From: an uncultured Terriglobus sp.
GTDB taxonomy: Bacteria; Acidobacteriota; Terriglobia; Terriglobales; Acidobacteriaceae
Length of the DNA: 9,453 nucleotides
NCBI GenBank assembly: GCA_937859825.1
Contig: CALMAP010000417.1
Coordinates: 6,244 to 15,696 of the forward strand
Direction of reading: 5' to 3'
Shown here: positions 1 to 6,734 of the stretch, in pieces
Position numbering within the stretch: the first letter of the stretch is position 1
Layout of the letters: each line of letters starts with the position of its first letter
Notes under the pieces: generated by a model
Database searches by the model: none
What the model saw: the letters and a program-made list of their open reading frames with translations, nothing else
What the model was told of the DNA's origin: nothing
Position numbers and translations under genes: made by a program

Positions 1-1845
1 CTCAAGCACCTTGCCGTCCTCCAGCTCCACTCGGGCAGGTACCTGCATGGTCACGCGAACTGTCTGCCGGCGCTGCTGACTTTCCCACGCGACTCCGCAT
101 GCGACACCGAGGATGAGTGTGTTGAAGACCGTCCATGTGACGTTCATCGCGATCGTTCCGGGATGCGTTCCGTCCCACATTCTTGCCGGGGTGTTCACAA
201 GCCAGGAGAAGATGCCCGCGTCCCACCGTGGGAACTGGATGAAGCGCGGAATGGCGCAGAGCAGCCCGAGAAAGTTGAAGCCGAGCGCCACAAGAAATGG
301 CAGTGCAATGCGGGCATCGAAAAAGCGCCTGTTCACCACGCCGCCCTTGGCCGTCACGTTGAAGGCACCCATCTTGGGATTCAAGAGCGCCAGCAGGGTC
401 GGCAAGAAGATGTAGGGCGCGAGTACGGTTTCGTAGATCTCGTTCCAGAAAGAATGCCGATGCTGCCCCTGAATGCGGGAGTTCGTCATGGACGACAACA
501 CAAGGTGCGGCAGCGCATACGAGAGGATCGCCGCCCAGTACCCTGGAACGTTGGTGTACCCGAAGATCAGGTAGATCAACGGCGCAAACAGAAAGATCAG
601 TCGCGGCAGACCGTAGAGGAAGTGGGTCATCGCGTTGAAGTAGCAGATGCGCTGCAGCGGCTTAAGCCCCTTTGCGAACAGAGGAAAATCGATGCGCATG
701 ATCTGGATCATGCCGCGCGCCCAGCGAATGCGCTGCTTCACATGTCCGCTGAGGCGCTCCGTTGCAAGGCCTGCGGCCTGCGGAATGTTGATGTAAGCGG
801 TATTCCATTGCTTCATCTGCATGCGCAGGCTGGTGTGGGCGTCTTCTGTGACCGTGTCCACGGCAATGCCGCCGATCTCATCCAACGCCGAGCGCCGGAG
901 CACCGCGCACGATCCGCAGAAGAAGGTCGCGTTCCAGAAATCATTGCCGTCCTGCACGATGCCGTAGAAGAGTTCGCCCTCATTGGGAATGGAACGGAAC
1001 TGACCGAGATTTCTCTCAAACGGGTCCGGCGAGTAGAAGTGATGGGGCGTCTGCAGCATTCCCAGGCGTGAGTCACGAAGAAACCAGCCGACGGTGAGTT
1101 GCAGGAACGAACGGGTAGGCACATGGTCCGAGTCAAAGATTGCGACCAGCGGCGAATCGAGTTTTTTCAGCGCGTGGTTGATGTTGCCGGCCTTCGCAAA
1201 GCGGTTGTCTTCGCGAGTAATGTACCCGATGCCAGCTTCTTCGCAGAAGGCGCGGAACTCTTCCCTGCGCCCGTCGTCTAGCACGTAGACGTTCAGCTTC
1301 CCGGAAGGCCAGTCAATGTTGACCGCAGCCAATGCCGTGTAGCGGACAACACTCAGAGGCTCGTTATAGGTCGGGATCAACAGATCGATTGCAGGCCATT
1401 CTTCAAGGTCATCGGGCAGCGGAACTGGCGTGCGGCGCAGTGGCCAGAGCGTCTGCACATACCCTAGATAGAGGATGCAAAACGCATACACCTCTGCAAA
1501 GAGCAGAATGGCCATAAAAAAGGCATCGAGCGGTCCCCATGCCGAGGCTGGATCGCGCAAGAAGTGCACAACGGTCGCAATTCTCCACCACGCATAGCGA
1601 AATGTGGAGTAGCACGAAGCGATCATCAACGTGAGCGTAATGAGATAGGAGCTCGAGGAGCGGTCAATCCAGATACCGACACCGACCGAGACAATACCCA
1701 GCAGCAACTGCTGCGGCCACGTCAGTTCCAGCGCGCCGCTATAAAGCAGCACGATCAGACTGAGCGCGACGACAAGAACTCGTGTGAACCGCAATACACC
1801 GGAATCTCCGGTCTCAAACTCTTTCCAAAAAGCTGTACGTGTCAT
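1..1845 (-). CDS. bcsA: Cellulose synthase catalytic subunit, C-terminus cut by window edge
   Basis: This inner-membrane family 2 glycosyltransferase polymerises UDP-glucose into beta-1,4-glucan and extrudes the chain; the family is activated by c-di-GMP. My translation of the minus strand is open for 615 codons and runs off the left edge. N-terminal hydrophobic segments are followed by the GT-A domain, with the LDDG aspartates (D190/D191), DSDH (D238/D240), TED (T333-D335) and QRIRW (Q371-W375). More membrane helices follow, then FNVTAKGG (F495 on), the segment typical of BcsA before PilZ. The last residues contain RQTVR (R593, R597), the c-di-GMP-binding RxxxR at the start of PilZ. The ATG overlaps the stop of the upstream bcsQ-like gene (shared ATGA), and only a weak GAG-type ribosome site precedes it, which suggests translational coupling. 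All catalytic motifs are intact. The missing part should be the remainder of PilZ and the C-terminal tail. Confidence 0.96.
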   Translation of the reverse strand, partial: MTRTAFWKEFETGDSGVLRFTRVLVVALSLIVLLYSGALELTWPQQLLLGIVSVGVGIWIDRSSSSYLITLTLMIASCYSTFRYAWWRIATVVHFLRDPASAWGPLDAFFMAILLFAEVYAFCILYLGYVQTLWPLRRTPVPLPDDLEEWPAIDLLIPTYNEPLSVVRYTALAAVNIDWPSGKLNVYVLDDGRREEFRAFCEEAGIGYITREDNRFAKAGNINHALKKLDSPLVAIFDSDHVPTRSFLQLTVGWFLRDSRLGMLQTPHHFYSPDPFERNLGQFRSIPNEGELFYGIVQDGNDFWNATFFCGSCAVLRRSALDEIGGIAVDTVTEDAHTSLRMQMKQWNTAYINIPQAAGLATERLSGHVKQRIRWARGMIQIMRIDFPLFAKGLKPLQRICYFNAMTHFLYGLPRLIFLFAPLIYLIFGYTNVPGYWAAILSYALPHLVLSSMTNSRIQGQHRHSFWNEIYETVLAPYIFLPTLLALLNPKMGAFNVTAKGGVVNRRFFDARIALPFLVALGFNFLGLLCAIPRFIQFPRWDAGIFSWLVNTPARMWDGTHPGTIAMNVTWTVFNTLILGVACGVAWESQQRRQTVRVTMQVPARVELEDGKVLE

Positions 1846-4454
1846 CGCTCGCTCAACCCGGTGCTAGGTGCAGCTCCCGGCAAAGGAGCAGAAAGGCCGC
1901 GTAACCAGTTCGCCAGATTCATGTAGTCCTCAGTCACAGGAGCGGTGGGGGCATAGTCGATCACAGTCATACCCTGCGCCAGGGCTTCGGCCACGAGTGG
2001 TGACCGACGAAGCGTTACCCGCAACAAGCGCTCTCCAAGAGAGCGGCGCAGGACTTCTCTTACGTCCAGGTGCAGTGGAAGTGATGCGTCGTACTGGTTC
2101 AGCACGTAATAAGGGGTCACCGGCTGACCGTGAACATCGACGATCTCTGCAAAGAGCCGTTCCACCGTTTGCGTGGTCACGACGGAATTGGTGTCAGGCG
2201 CCACGGGAACGAGTACCCACGGCTGGACTGCGGCAAGCCTGAGGGCAAGCCATGCTGCGCTCGTACCGAGGTCTACGACCACCCGCTGGCTGCCTCGCGC
2301 CTTGCGCCCGATCTCCTCGATGACTCGCCTTTGCGCGGCTTCGTTTCTGCTCACCTGTTCGATCTCATGCTTTACAAGCAATACGGGAGCGCCCCCGTTG
2401 CCCGCGGGCGGTGTAAAGGTGCGAGCTGTGCCTTGCCGCAGTTCCCGAGCGCCAAAGTAGTACGGCAACAAGCCGTGGGAATTTGCATCCACCAGCAGTA
2501 CCTTTTCCCCAACGGCGGACAGTGCCCGTCCCAATGTCGCGACAATGCTGGTCTTTCCCACTCCGCCGCTGAGCGACATGACAGAGAGAGCAGGCGTTCG
2601 CAATTCCACGGCATGTCCGGGCTCGAGAAGTCCCTGTCCCGGATCCATCAGTTCTTTTAGGGCATACCAACGGGAGGCGACACGCTCGCGGGACTGCTGC
2701 AGGGTGTCCGGCGCCGGCGGTGCATCGATTCCCTGACCAGTCGCGGACTGCACCTGTTCCCGATTCAGGGATGCACGTCTCCGCTGGAATGCGTCTGCGA
2801 TTGCTGAGGAGTTCCTACCCCGGTCCAGGTTGCGGTTGTACCGTTGCGTGCGGCCTACGAACTGCGGGGCAGGTTTGCTGACCGCGGGAGCGGAAGGCGT
2901 TTTGGCACGGGTCGATTGCGGTGGCTTACTTTCCCCTCCGGAACGCAAACGCGGCGGCAGAAAGCGTTGGACCTGTTCTCCCGGAGGCTCCAGCCAGGAT
3001 GGAGGTGTGGGTACCGTCCTAGAACGATCTTCCCACTCTGAAGATGCGACAGATCGGTCGTTGTAACGCGTCAGCCGAATCCGGGAGTCCTCCGGGATCT
3101 CATGGAAATCCTGCTCCAAAGCAGGAGAGCCGATTGCTTTCTGTGGAACCAACGTTTCGCGAACAGTTTCGGAATCTTCCGTCAACGCCTGCGGCTCGAA
3201 GCGGAGTGGAGCTGGCTCCTTGGTTTCTTCGAGAACCTGCGCCGGCGGAGGCGGCATCTCTTCAACGAACATGCTCGAGCCCTCTACGTAAGCCTTATGA
3301 GCGACCGTTCGTTCGGGAAGTATTTCGCTTTGTAGAGGCAGTTCGGCTGGGGGTACAGCATCTTTGAATTTCGATATCGCCAAGGGCGTGTCAGACCGGT
3401 TCCATTCGGCAGGGAGATCGTTCGTTGCAATCTCTCCCGCCCGCTCCTGCACCGCAAGCTCGATCGGATCGGGAGTCCTGGCTACAGGACGAATCAGGAT
3501 GTCACGATCGAACGCTTCTGCCTCTTCAGAACCTGAAACGTCTGACGAAGACGCTGGAACTGAGGGGGGCTTGCCATCGTAGTACGCGTCATCTGCGGGA
3601 TATGCCGGCTCCGGTGGTACATGTTGCGTTGGAACGGCGGCGCGTTGACGCACACGCCCCTTGAGTTGATCTCTTGCATCCGGATTTCCAGCGGAAGACA
3701 CCGGACGGAACGTCTGCGACGGCGAAGGGGCAAACATCGTATTGCTGCGATACGCGTGAAGAGAACCCTGGTCAGGCTCCTCTGTGCCGGTAGGAACGGG
3801 ATACGGATATATCCTTCGCTCGCTCAGCAAACGCGTTGCCTGCGCCGTGCGCACACCGGGTGTCGAAGCAAAATAAGCAGGGTCTACCTGTCCCGTGAAG
3901 TAGTAAGGGTCAGAGACCTGCCCCGGAACGGCATGTCCCTCTGCACTGACCTCATCGCTAAAGTGGGGGGCGGTCTCCGCATAACGTGCAGCCTGTTCCT
4001 CTGCTCGCTTTCGCGCGTCAAGCATCTCACTGCGGGCACGCTGGGCCTGCACCCGAAGCGTCTCTGCAGATTGTTGCCTGCGTGCCGCCTCCTGTCTTTC
4101 GCGCAGGGCGTGCTCTTCTGCACGGCGCACCAGTTCTCGCGACCGGGATTGCTCGTCCCAACTGCCTGATCTTGCAAGGTCGGAGTGTCGGCTGTTTTCG
4201 CGAATGCGCTGAGCTTCTTCAAATTCTCGCTGCGCCGCTGCTTCAAGCTCAGTCGCTGCCTGCAGTTCCGCCTGTCTCTGCTGTTCCGCGATGCGGGCCC
4301 GTTGCTGTGCGCGGTATTCACGACGCGATGCCGAGAAGTCCCGGTATCTGGCGCCAGGCATGTTTGCCCAGGAATAAAGGATTGCAACATCTTCCGGCGT
4401 TTCCGACACAGGGTTTTGCTCCACAGCAGCAGCCTGCGCCTTTGTGTCATCCAT
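1842..4454 (-). CDS. bcsQ: Very long BcsQ-type (ParA/MinD) cellulose operon ATPase with BcsR-like N-terminus and coiled-coil/disordered extension
   Basis: This 870-residue protein has a C-terminal P-loop ATPase domain (about 620-860) of the BcsQ/YhjQ class, a cytoplasmic regulator or scaffold of cellulose secretion. Visible parts in order: residues 20-50 contain DVAILYSW followed by GARYRDFS, resembling the core of BcsR; about 40-165 is very rich in Arg, Glu, Gln and Ala and should form a long coiled coil; about 165-600 is Pro-, Ser- and Glu-rich low-complexity sequence without recognisable domains. The ATPase follows: P-loop LSGGVGKTS (628-636), A' motif LLVDA (D656) and Walker B VVVDLG (D728). 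The usual signature lysine of the deviant Walker A (KGG) is Ser629 here. Typical BcsQ proteins are about 250 residues, so some 600 residues are extra. AAGGAG lies 10 nt before the ATG, supporting this start. The gene is first in the operon and overlaps bcsA by 4 bp. The ATPase assignment is firm; the BcsR-like call is inference from a short motif. Confidence 0.88.
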   Translation of the reverse strand: MDDTKAQAAAVEQNPVSETPEDVAILYSWANMPGARYRDFSASRREYRAQQRARIAEQQRQAELQAATELEAAAQREFEEAQRIRENSRHSDLARSGSWDEQSRSRELVRRAEEHALRERQEAARRQQSAETLRVQAQRARSEMLDARKRAEEQAARYAETAPHFSDEVSAEGHAVPGQVSDPYYFTGQVDPAYFASTPGVRTAQATRLLSERRIYPYPVPTGTEEPDQGSLHAYRSNTMFAPSPSQTFRPVSSAGNPDARDQLKGRVRQRAAVPTQHVPPEPAYPADDAYYDGKPPSVPASSSDVSGSEEAEAFDRDILIRPVARTPDPIELAVQERAGEIATNDLPAEWNRSDTPLAISKFKDAVPPAELPLQSEILPERTVAHKAYVEGSSMFVEEMPPPPAQVLEETKEPAPLRFEPQALTEDSETVRETLVPQKAIGSPALEQDFHEIPEDSRIRLTRYNDRSVASSEWEDRSRTVPTPPSWLEPPGEQVQRFLPPRLRSGGESKPPQSTRAKTPSAPAVSKPAPQFVGRTQRYNRNLDRGRNSSAIADAFQRRRASLNREQVQSATGQGIDAPPAPDTLQQSRERVASRWYALKELMDPGQGLLEPGHAVELRTPALSVMSLSGGVGKTSIVATLGRALSAVGEKVLLVDANSHGLLPYYFGARELRQGTARTFTPPAGNGGAPVLLVKHEIEQVSRNEAAQRRVIEEIGRKARGSQRVVVDLGTSAAWLALRLAAVQPWVLVPVAPDTNSVVTTQTVERLFAEIVDVHGQPVTPYYVLNQYDASLPLHLDVREVLRRSLGERLLRVTLRRSPLVAEALAQGMTVIDYAPTAPVTEDYMNLANWLRGLSAPLPGAAPSTGLSER

Positions 4455-4464
4455 GCCTGCTACT

Positions 4465-4470
4465 CTCCTT
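4465..4470 (-). promoter_or_regulatory. Ribosome binding site of the bcsQ-like gene
   Basis: AAGGAG on the minus strand lies 10 nt before the ATG at 4454. It is the only strong Shine-Dalgarno match near this end of the reading frame, and it supports including the BcsR-like N-terminus in the protein. Confidence 0.6.
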
Positions 4471-4560
4471 GCGCGCGTTTCTCTTCACGCTGGTTTTCCT
4501 GGGCCGGCAGCCGTCGGCGCAGGAACCTGTGCAACCCATATTGTGCAGCTTTATGAAATG

Positions 4561-4589
4561 ACGTTACTTCGCGCATTCCACGAAGTCAA
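4561..4589 (-). promoter_or_regulatory. Weak candidate promoter with dyad for the cellulose operon
   Basis: Read on the minus strand, TTGACT (4589-4584) is followed after 17 nt by TAACGT (4566-4561). The -35 is good (5/6) but the -10 is poor (3/6). A 6-bp inverted repeat, ACTTCG/CGAAGT with 9 nt between arms (4566-4571 and 4581-4586), fills the spacer and could be an operator. The 288 bases between the bcs operon and tRNA-Gly must contain the bcs promoter, and this is the best match I see. Low confidence. Confidence 0.22.
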
Positions 4590-4702
4590 CGAGCTTGCTC
4601 CTGCTGCAAACGAAAATGCCTAGACCGTTACTCGACCATTATTTGTGACGGTGTGGACAATCGTGTTTCGACTAGTGATGCCTCAGCAAAAAACGTGAGC
4701 GC

Positions 4703-4730
4703 TTGAATGATGGGCCAGCTCTGCTATACT
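4703..4730 (+). promoter_or_regulatory. Sigma-70-type promoter of the tRNA-Gly/tRNA-Cys unit
   Basis: TTGAAT (4703-4708) and TATACT (4725-4730) are separated by 16 nt. The -10 element ends 12 nt before the first base of the mature tRNA-Gly, so the 5' leader would be only a few nucleotides long. No comparable promoter is seen between the two tRNAs, so both are probably made from this one. Confidence 0.65.
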
Positions 4731-4742
4731 CACTCATGTCGA

Positions 4743-4820
<78 letters not shown>

Positions 4821-4831
4821 GTTCAATGCAT

Positions 4832-4891
4832 CTCCGGTTTCTGCTACTGCCACGCTCCGTGGAGTTCAGGCAGATCGAACCAACATCGGAG
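4832..4891 (+). other. Nested stem structure in the spacer between the two tRNAs
   Basis: The 78-nt spacer can fold into three nested stems: CTCCG/CGGAG (4832-4836 with 4887-4891), TCTGC/GCAGA (4840-4844 with 4870-4874), and CCACG/CGTGG around a CTC loop (4850-4862). Such a stem in a tRNA cistron could direct processing of the precursor. The pairing is seen directly; the role is inference, and short stems like these can occur by chance. Confidence 0.3.
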
Positions 4892-4895
4892 TTAC

Positions 4896-4970
4896 GGCGC
4901 GGTACCCAAGCGGTAAGGGAGAGGTCTGCAAAACCTTTATGCGTCGGTTCGATTCCGACCCGCGCCTCCA
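4896..4970 (+). tRNA. tRNA-Cys (anticodon GCA)
   Basis: The acceptor arms GGCGCGG (4896-4902) and CCGCGCC (4960-4966) pair perfectly. The anticodon stem GAGGT/ACCTT encloses CTGCAAA with anticodon GCA at 4928-4930. The T-arm is GTCGGTTCGATTCCGAC. The discriminator is T4967, as expected for cysteine tRNAs, and CCA is encoded at 4968-4970. It lies 78 nt downstream of tRNA-Gly and is probably co-transcribed with it. Confidence 0.97.
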
Positions 4971-5014
4971 TTCCTGCACGGATCTCGTTACCTCTACAAG
5001 GATTATTTTCTTAG

Positions 5015-5045
5015 CTGCAAAGGACCTGACAGGTCTGTGCTGCAG
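5015..5045 (+). other. Imperfect hairpin between tRNA-Cys and gmhA
   Basis: CTGCA (5015-5019) can pair with TGCAG (5041-5045), enclosing a 13-base odd palindrome, GACCTG-A-CAGGTC (5023-5035). No T-run follows, so it is not a convincing terminator. It could be a weak operator or leader structure for gmhA. No convincing promoter for gmhA is visible in this 182-base gap. Confidence 0.2.
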
Positions 5046-5152
5046 TGCCCTGTTCGCCCAGAGAACTCCCTTGTCTCTCTTCAGAACAATGGAATGGTAT
5101 TTACACCGTTTTCTGGGTGCTGGACATAAGATAGTTCTGAATCAGGAGAGAT

Positions 5153-5764
5153 ATGCAGGAACTGATAACAAAGCAACTTGACCGGTCCCTCGCGACACTG
5201 GCAAGGGTACGTGCGGAAGAGGCAATTCATACCACGCTGCTGAACGCAGCCAAGGCGATTGCCGCGTCCATGAAAACGGGGGGCAAGCTGCTCGTAGCAG
5301 GAAACGGTGGCTCTGCAGCGGATGCACAGCACATTGTTGCCGAGTTTGTGGCCCGGCTGAATACAAACAGGCCTGCCCTTCCCGCAATTGCGCTCACAAC
5401 GGACACCTCCATTCTGACCGCTATCGGCAACGACTTCTCGTATGACACCGTATTTGAGCGGCAAATTGAAGCGCTCGGCAATCCGGGAGATGTGTTCCTG
5501 GGAATCTCAACTTCCGGGAACGCGCGAAATCTAGTGCGCGCGATGGAAATGTGCAGGCAAAAAGGCGTGCAGACCTTTGGCTTGCTCGGCAACCAAGGTG
5601 GCGCAGTGGCTCCACTCTCAGACTTCGCAGTGATCGTTCCTTCCAACATCACGATGCATATTCAGGAATCGCACCTGGCGCTGGAGCACATTCTTTGCCT
5701 ATTGGTCGAACGATTTTACTTTGGGGAAGACTTCGACAATTTACCGAAGTACCTTGCGGAGTAG
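5153..5764 (+). CDS. gmhA: Phosphoheptose isomerase (sedoheptulose-7-phosphate isomerase)
   Basis: GmhA converts sedoheptulose 7-phosphate to D-glycero-D-manno-heptose 7-phosphate, the first step of ADP-heptose synthesis for the LPS inner core, in the cytoplasm. The 203 residues form one SIS domain of normal family length. Visible features are GNGGSAADAQH (50-60), with H60 and E64 at the zinc/catalytic positions, TDTS and GNDF (about 83-95), the phosphate-binding loop STSGN (119-123), and the C-terminal Q171 and H179, matching the Gln/His pair of the E. coli enzyme. AGGAG lies 4 nt before the ATG. No other heptose gene is in the window. The gene converges on thiG with 2 bp between stop codons. 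A general SIS-domain isomerase is the alternative, but the intact active-site set favours GmhA. Confidence 0.93.
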   Translation: MQELITKQLDRSLATLARVRAEEAIHTTLLNAAKAIAASMKTGGKLLVAGNGGSAADAQHIVAEFVARLNTNRPALPAIALTTDTSILTAIGNDFSYDTVFERQIEALGNPGDVFLGISTSGNARNLVRAMEMCRQKGVQTFGLLGNQGGAVAPLSDFAVIVPSNITMHIQESHLALEHILCLLVERFYFGEDFDNLPKYLAE

Positions 5765-5766
5765 CA

Positions 5767-6537
5767 CTACCGGGAGACCCCTTCCATAGGCGAACTTGCT
5801 GTGGCGTACAGCCGCCGCGGCATTCTTCCTGCGAGATACGCCTGGCGCCCGGCCAGCACGGCGTTGCCCATAGCTTCCGCCATCAGGACCGGCTCCCGTG
5901 CCTCCGCGATGGCGGTGTTCATTAGGACGGCGTCAAAGCCCATCTCCATGGCAACTGCGGCGTCGCTTGCCGTGCCGACACCCGCGTCCACAATCAGCGG
6001 AACCTCTTGAATCATTTCGCGCAGAATTCTAAGATTCGCAAGATTCTGCAGTCCCAGACCGGAGCCAATCGGTGCTCCTAAAGGCATAACCGCCGCAGCT
6101 CCCACATCAATCAAGCGCTTCGCAAACACAATGTCATCAGAGGTATACGGCAGAACGGTAAATCCCTCTTTCACTAAAACTTCCGTGGCGTAAAGGGTTC
6201 CGGCAACGTCTGGATACAGCGTGCGCTTGTCGCCAATGACCTCAATCTTTACCCAGTCAGACAGGCCGACCTCACGCGCCAACCGAGCTGCGCGTATTGC
6301 TTCTTCGCCCGTGTAGCAGCCGGCAGTGTTGGGCAGCAGGAAATAACGTTCGGGATCAATGAAGTCAAGAAGGGATTCTGTAGACCGGTCCAGGTTGACG
6401 CGCCGAACGGCGACCGTGACCATCTCGGCACCTGCGGCTTCGATTGCGGAACGCGTCTCTTCCCCATTGCGATATTTTCCTGTGCCAACGATGAGTCGAG
6501 ACTGAAATGCCTTGCCTGCAATGACCAGAGGTTCCAT
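5767..6537 (-). CDS. thiG: Thiazole synthase ThiG
   Basis: ThiG makes the thiazole phosphate half of thiamine from deoxyxylulose 5-phosphate, dehydroglycine and ThiS thiocarboxylate. The sequence shows family hallmarks: VGTGKY near the N-terminus, PNTAGCYTGEEA, the Schiff-base lysine in VKIEVIGD, MPLGAPIGSGLGL, and the C-terminal phosphate-binding segment DAGVGTASDAAVAMEMG. Starting at the ATG at 6537 gives 256 residues, the usual size. An ATG 9 bases upstream (6546) or a TTG at 6591 could also start the frame, which stays open to about 6713 through the terminator hairpin, but homology begins at the chosen start. No Shine-Dalgarno sequence precedes it. TAGAAT ends 7 nt before this ATG, so the mRNA may be leaderless. 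thiS, thiO/thiH and thiE are not in the window. Confidence 0.94.
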   Translation of the reverse strand: MEPLVIAGKAFQSRLIVGTGKYRNGEETRSAIEAAGAEMVTVAVRRVNLDRSTESLLDFIDPERYFLLPNTAGCYTGEEAIRAARLAREVGLSDWVKIEVIGDKRTLYPDVAGTLYATEVLVKEGFTVLPYTSDDIVFAKRLIDVGAAAVMPLGAPIGSGLGLQNLANLRILREMIQEVPLIVDAGVGTASDAAVAMEMGFDAVLMNTAIAEAREPVLMAEAMGNAVLAGRQAYLAGRMPRRLYATASSPMEGVSR

Positions 6538-6544
6538 GAGTCTC

Positions 6545-6550
6545 ATTCTA
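6545..6550 (-). promoter_or_regulatory. Candidate -10 element for a leaderless thiG transcript
   Basis: TAGAAT on the minus strand (5/6 match to TATAAT) ends 7 nt before the thiG ATG, which would place the transcription start at or next to the start codon. No -35 match is visible at the right distance, so this is weak. The identical hexamer forms the -10 of the much better promoter in front of nuoA. Confidence 0.3.
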
Positions 6551-6587
6551 TTTGGTGGCGGCAAGCCCAGCCAGTACGACCCATGTC

Positions 6588-6620
6588 TCAAAAGAAGAGG
6601 CCCACACGAACGTGTGGGCC
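6588..6620 (-). terminator. Strong intrinsic terminator reading leftwards, just upstream of thiG
   Basis: GGCCCACACG (6599-6608) and CGTGTGGGCC (6611-6620) are perfect 10-base arms separated by AA. Read on the minus strand the hairpin is followed by TCTTCTTTTG, eight T in ten bases. Read on the plus strand it is followed by TATTACGGGG, which is not a U-tract, so it should act on minus-strand transcripts. It therefore ends either an unrecognised transcript from the right or a leader RNA of thiG as an attenuator. Confidence 0.8.
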
Positions 6621-6718
6621 TATTACGGGGAACTGTTGAGATTGACCTTAGGCGTCCCCACTTGCGGAGGGCCTCGGCGGAGATGCCGATGATCGTGCTT
6701 TCGGCGAAATGCCAGGTC

Positions 6719-6734
6719 TAGAGCGAACGCTCTA
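6719..6734 (-). other. Perfect 7-bp hairpin overlapping the stop codon of the small ORF
   Basis: TAGAGCG (6719-6725) and CGCTCTA (6728-6734) form perfect arms with two bases between. On the minus strand the TAG stop of the possible 18-codon ORF lies in the first arm. No T-run follows, so this is not itself a terminator. Confidence 0.45.

Noticed and set aside
163..1071. Plus-strand 302-codon ORF
   Set aside because: It lies wholly antisense to bcsA, whose catalytic motifs are all intact in the opposite frame; the translation is Arg/His-rich without recognisable domains.
5015..5045. Terminator after tRNA-Cys
   Set aside because: The hairpin is imperfect and is not followed by a T-run on the plus strand; listed only as a hairpin.
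6592..6713. Upstream extension of the thiG frame (WHFAESTIIGISAEALRKWG region)
   Set aside because: The frame is open but has no ATG, GTG or TTG before 6591, it runs through the terminator hairpin, and ThiG homology starts at the ATG at 6537.
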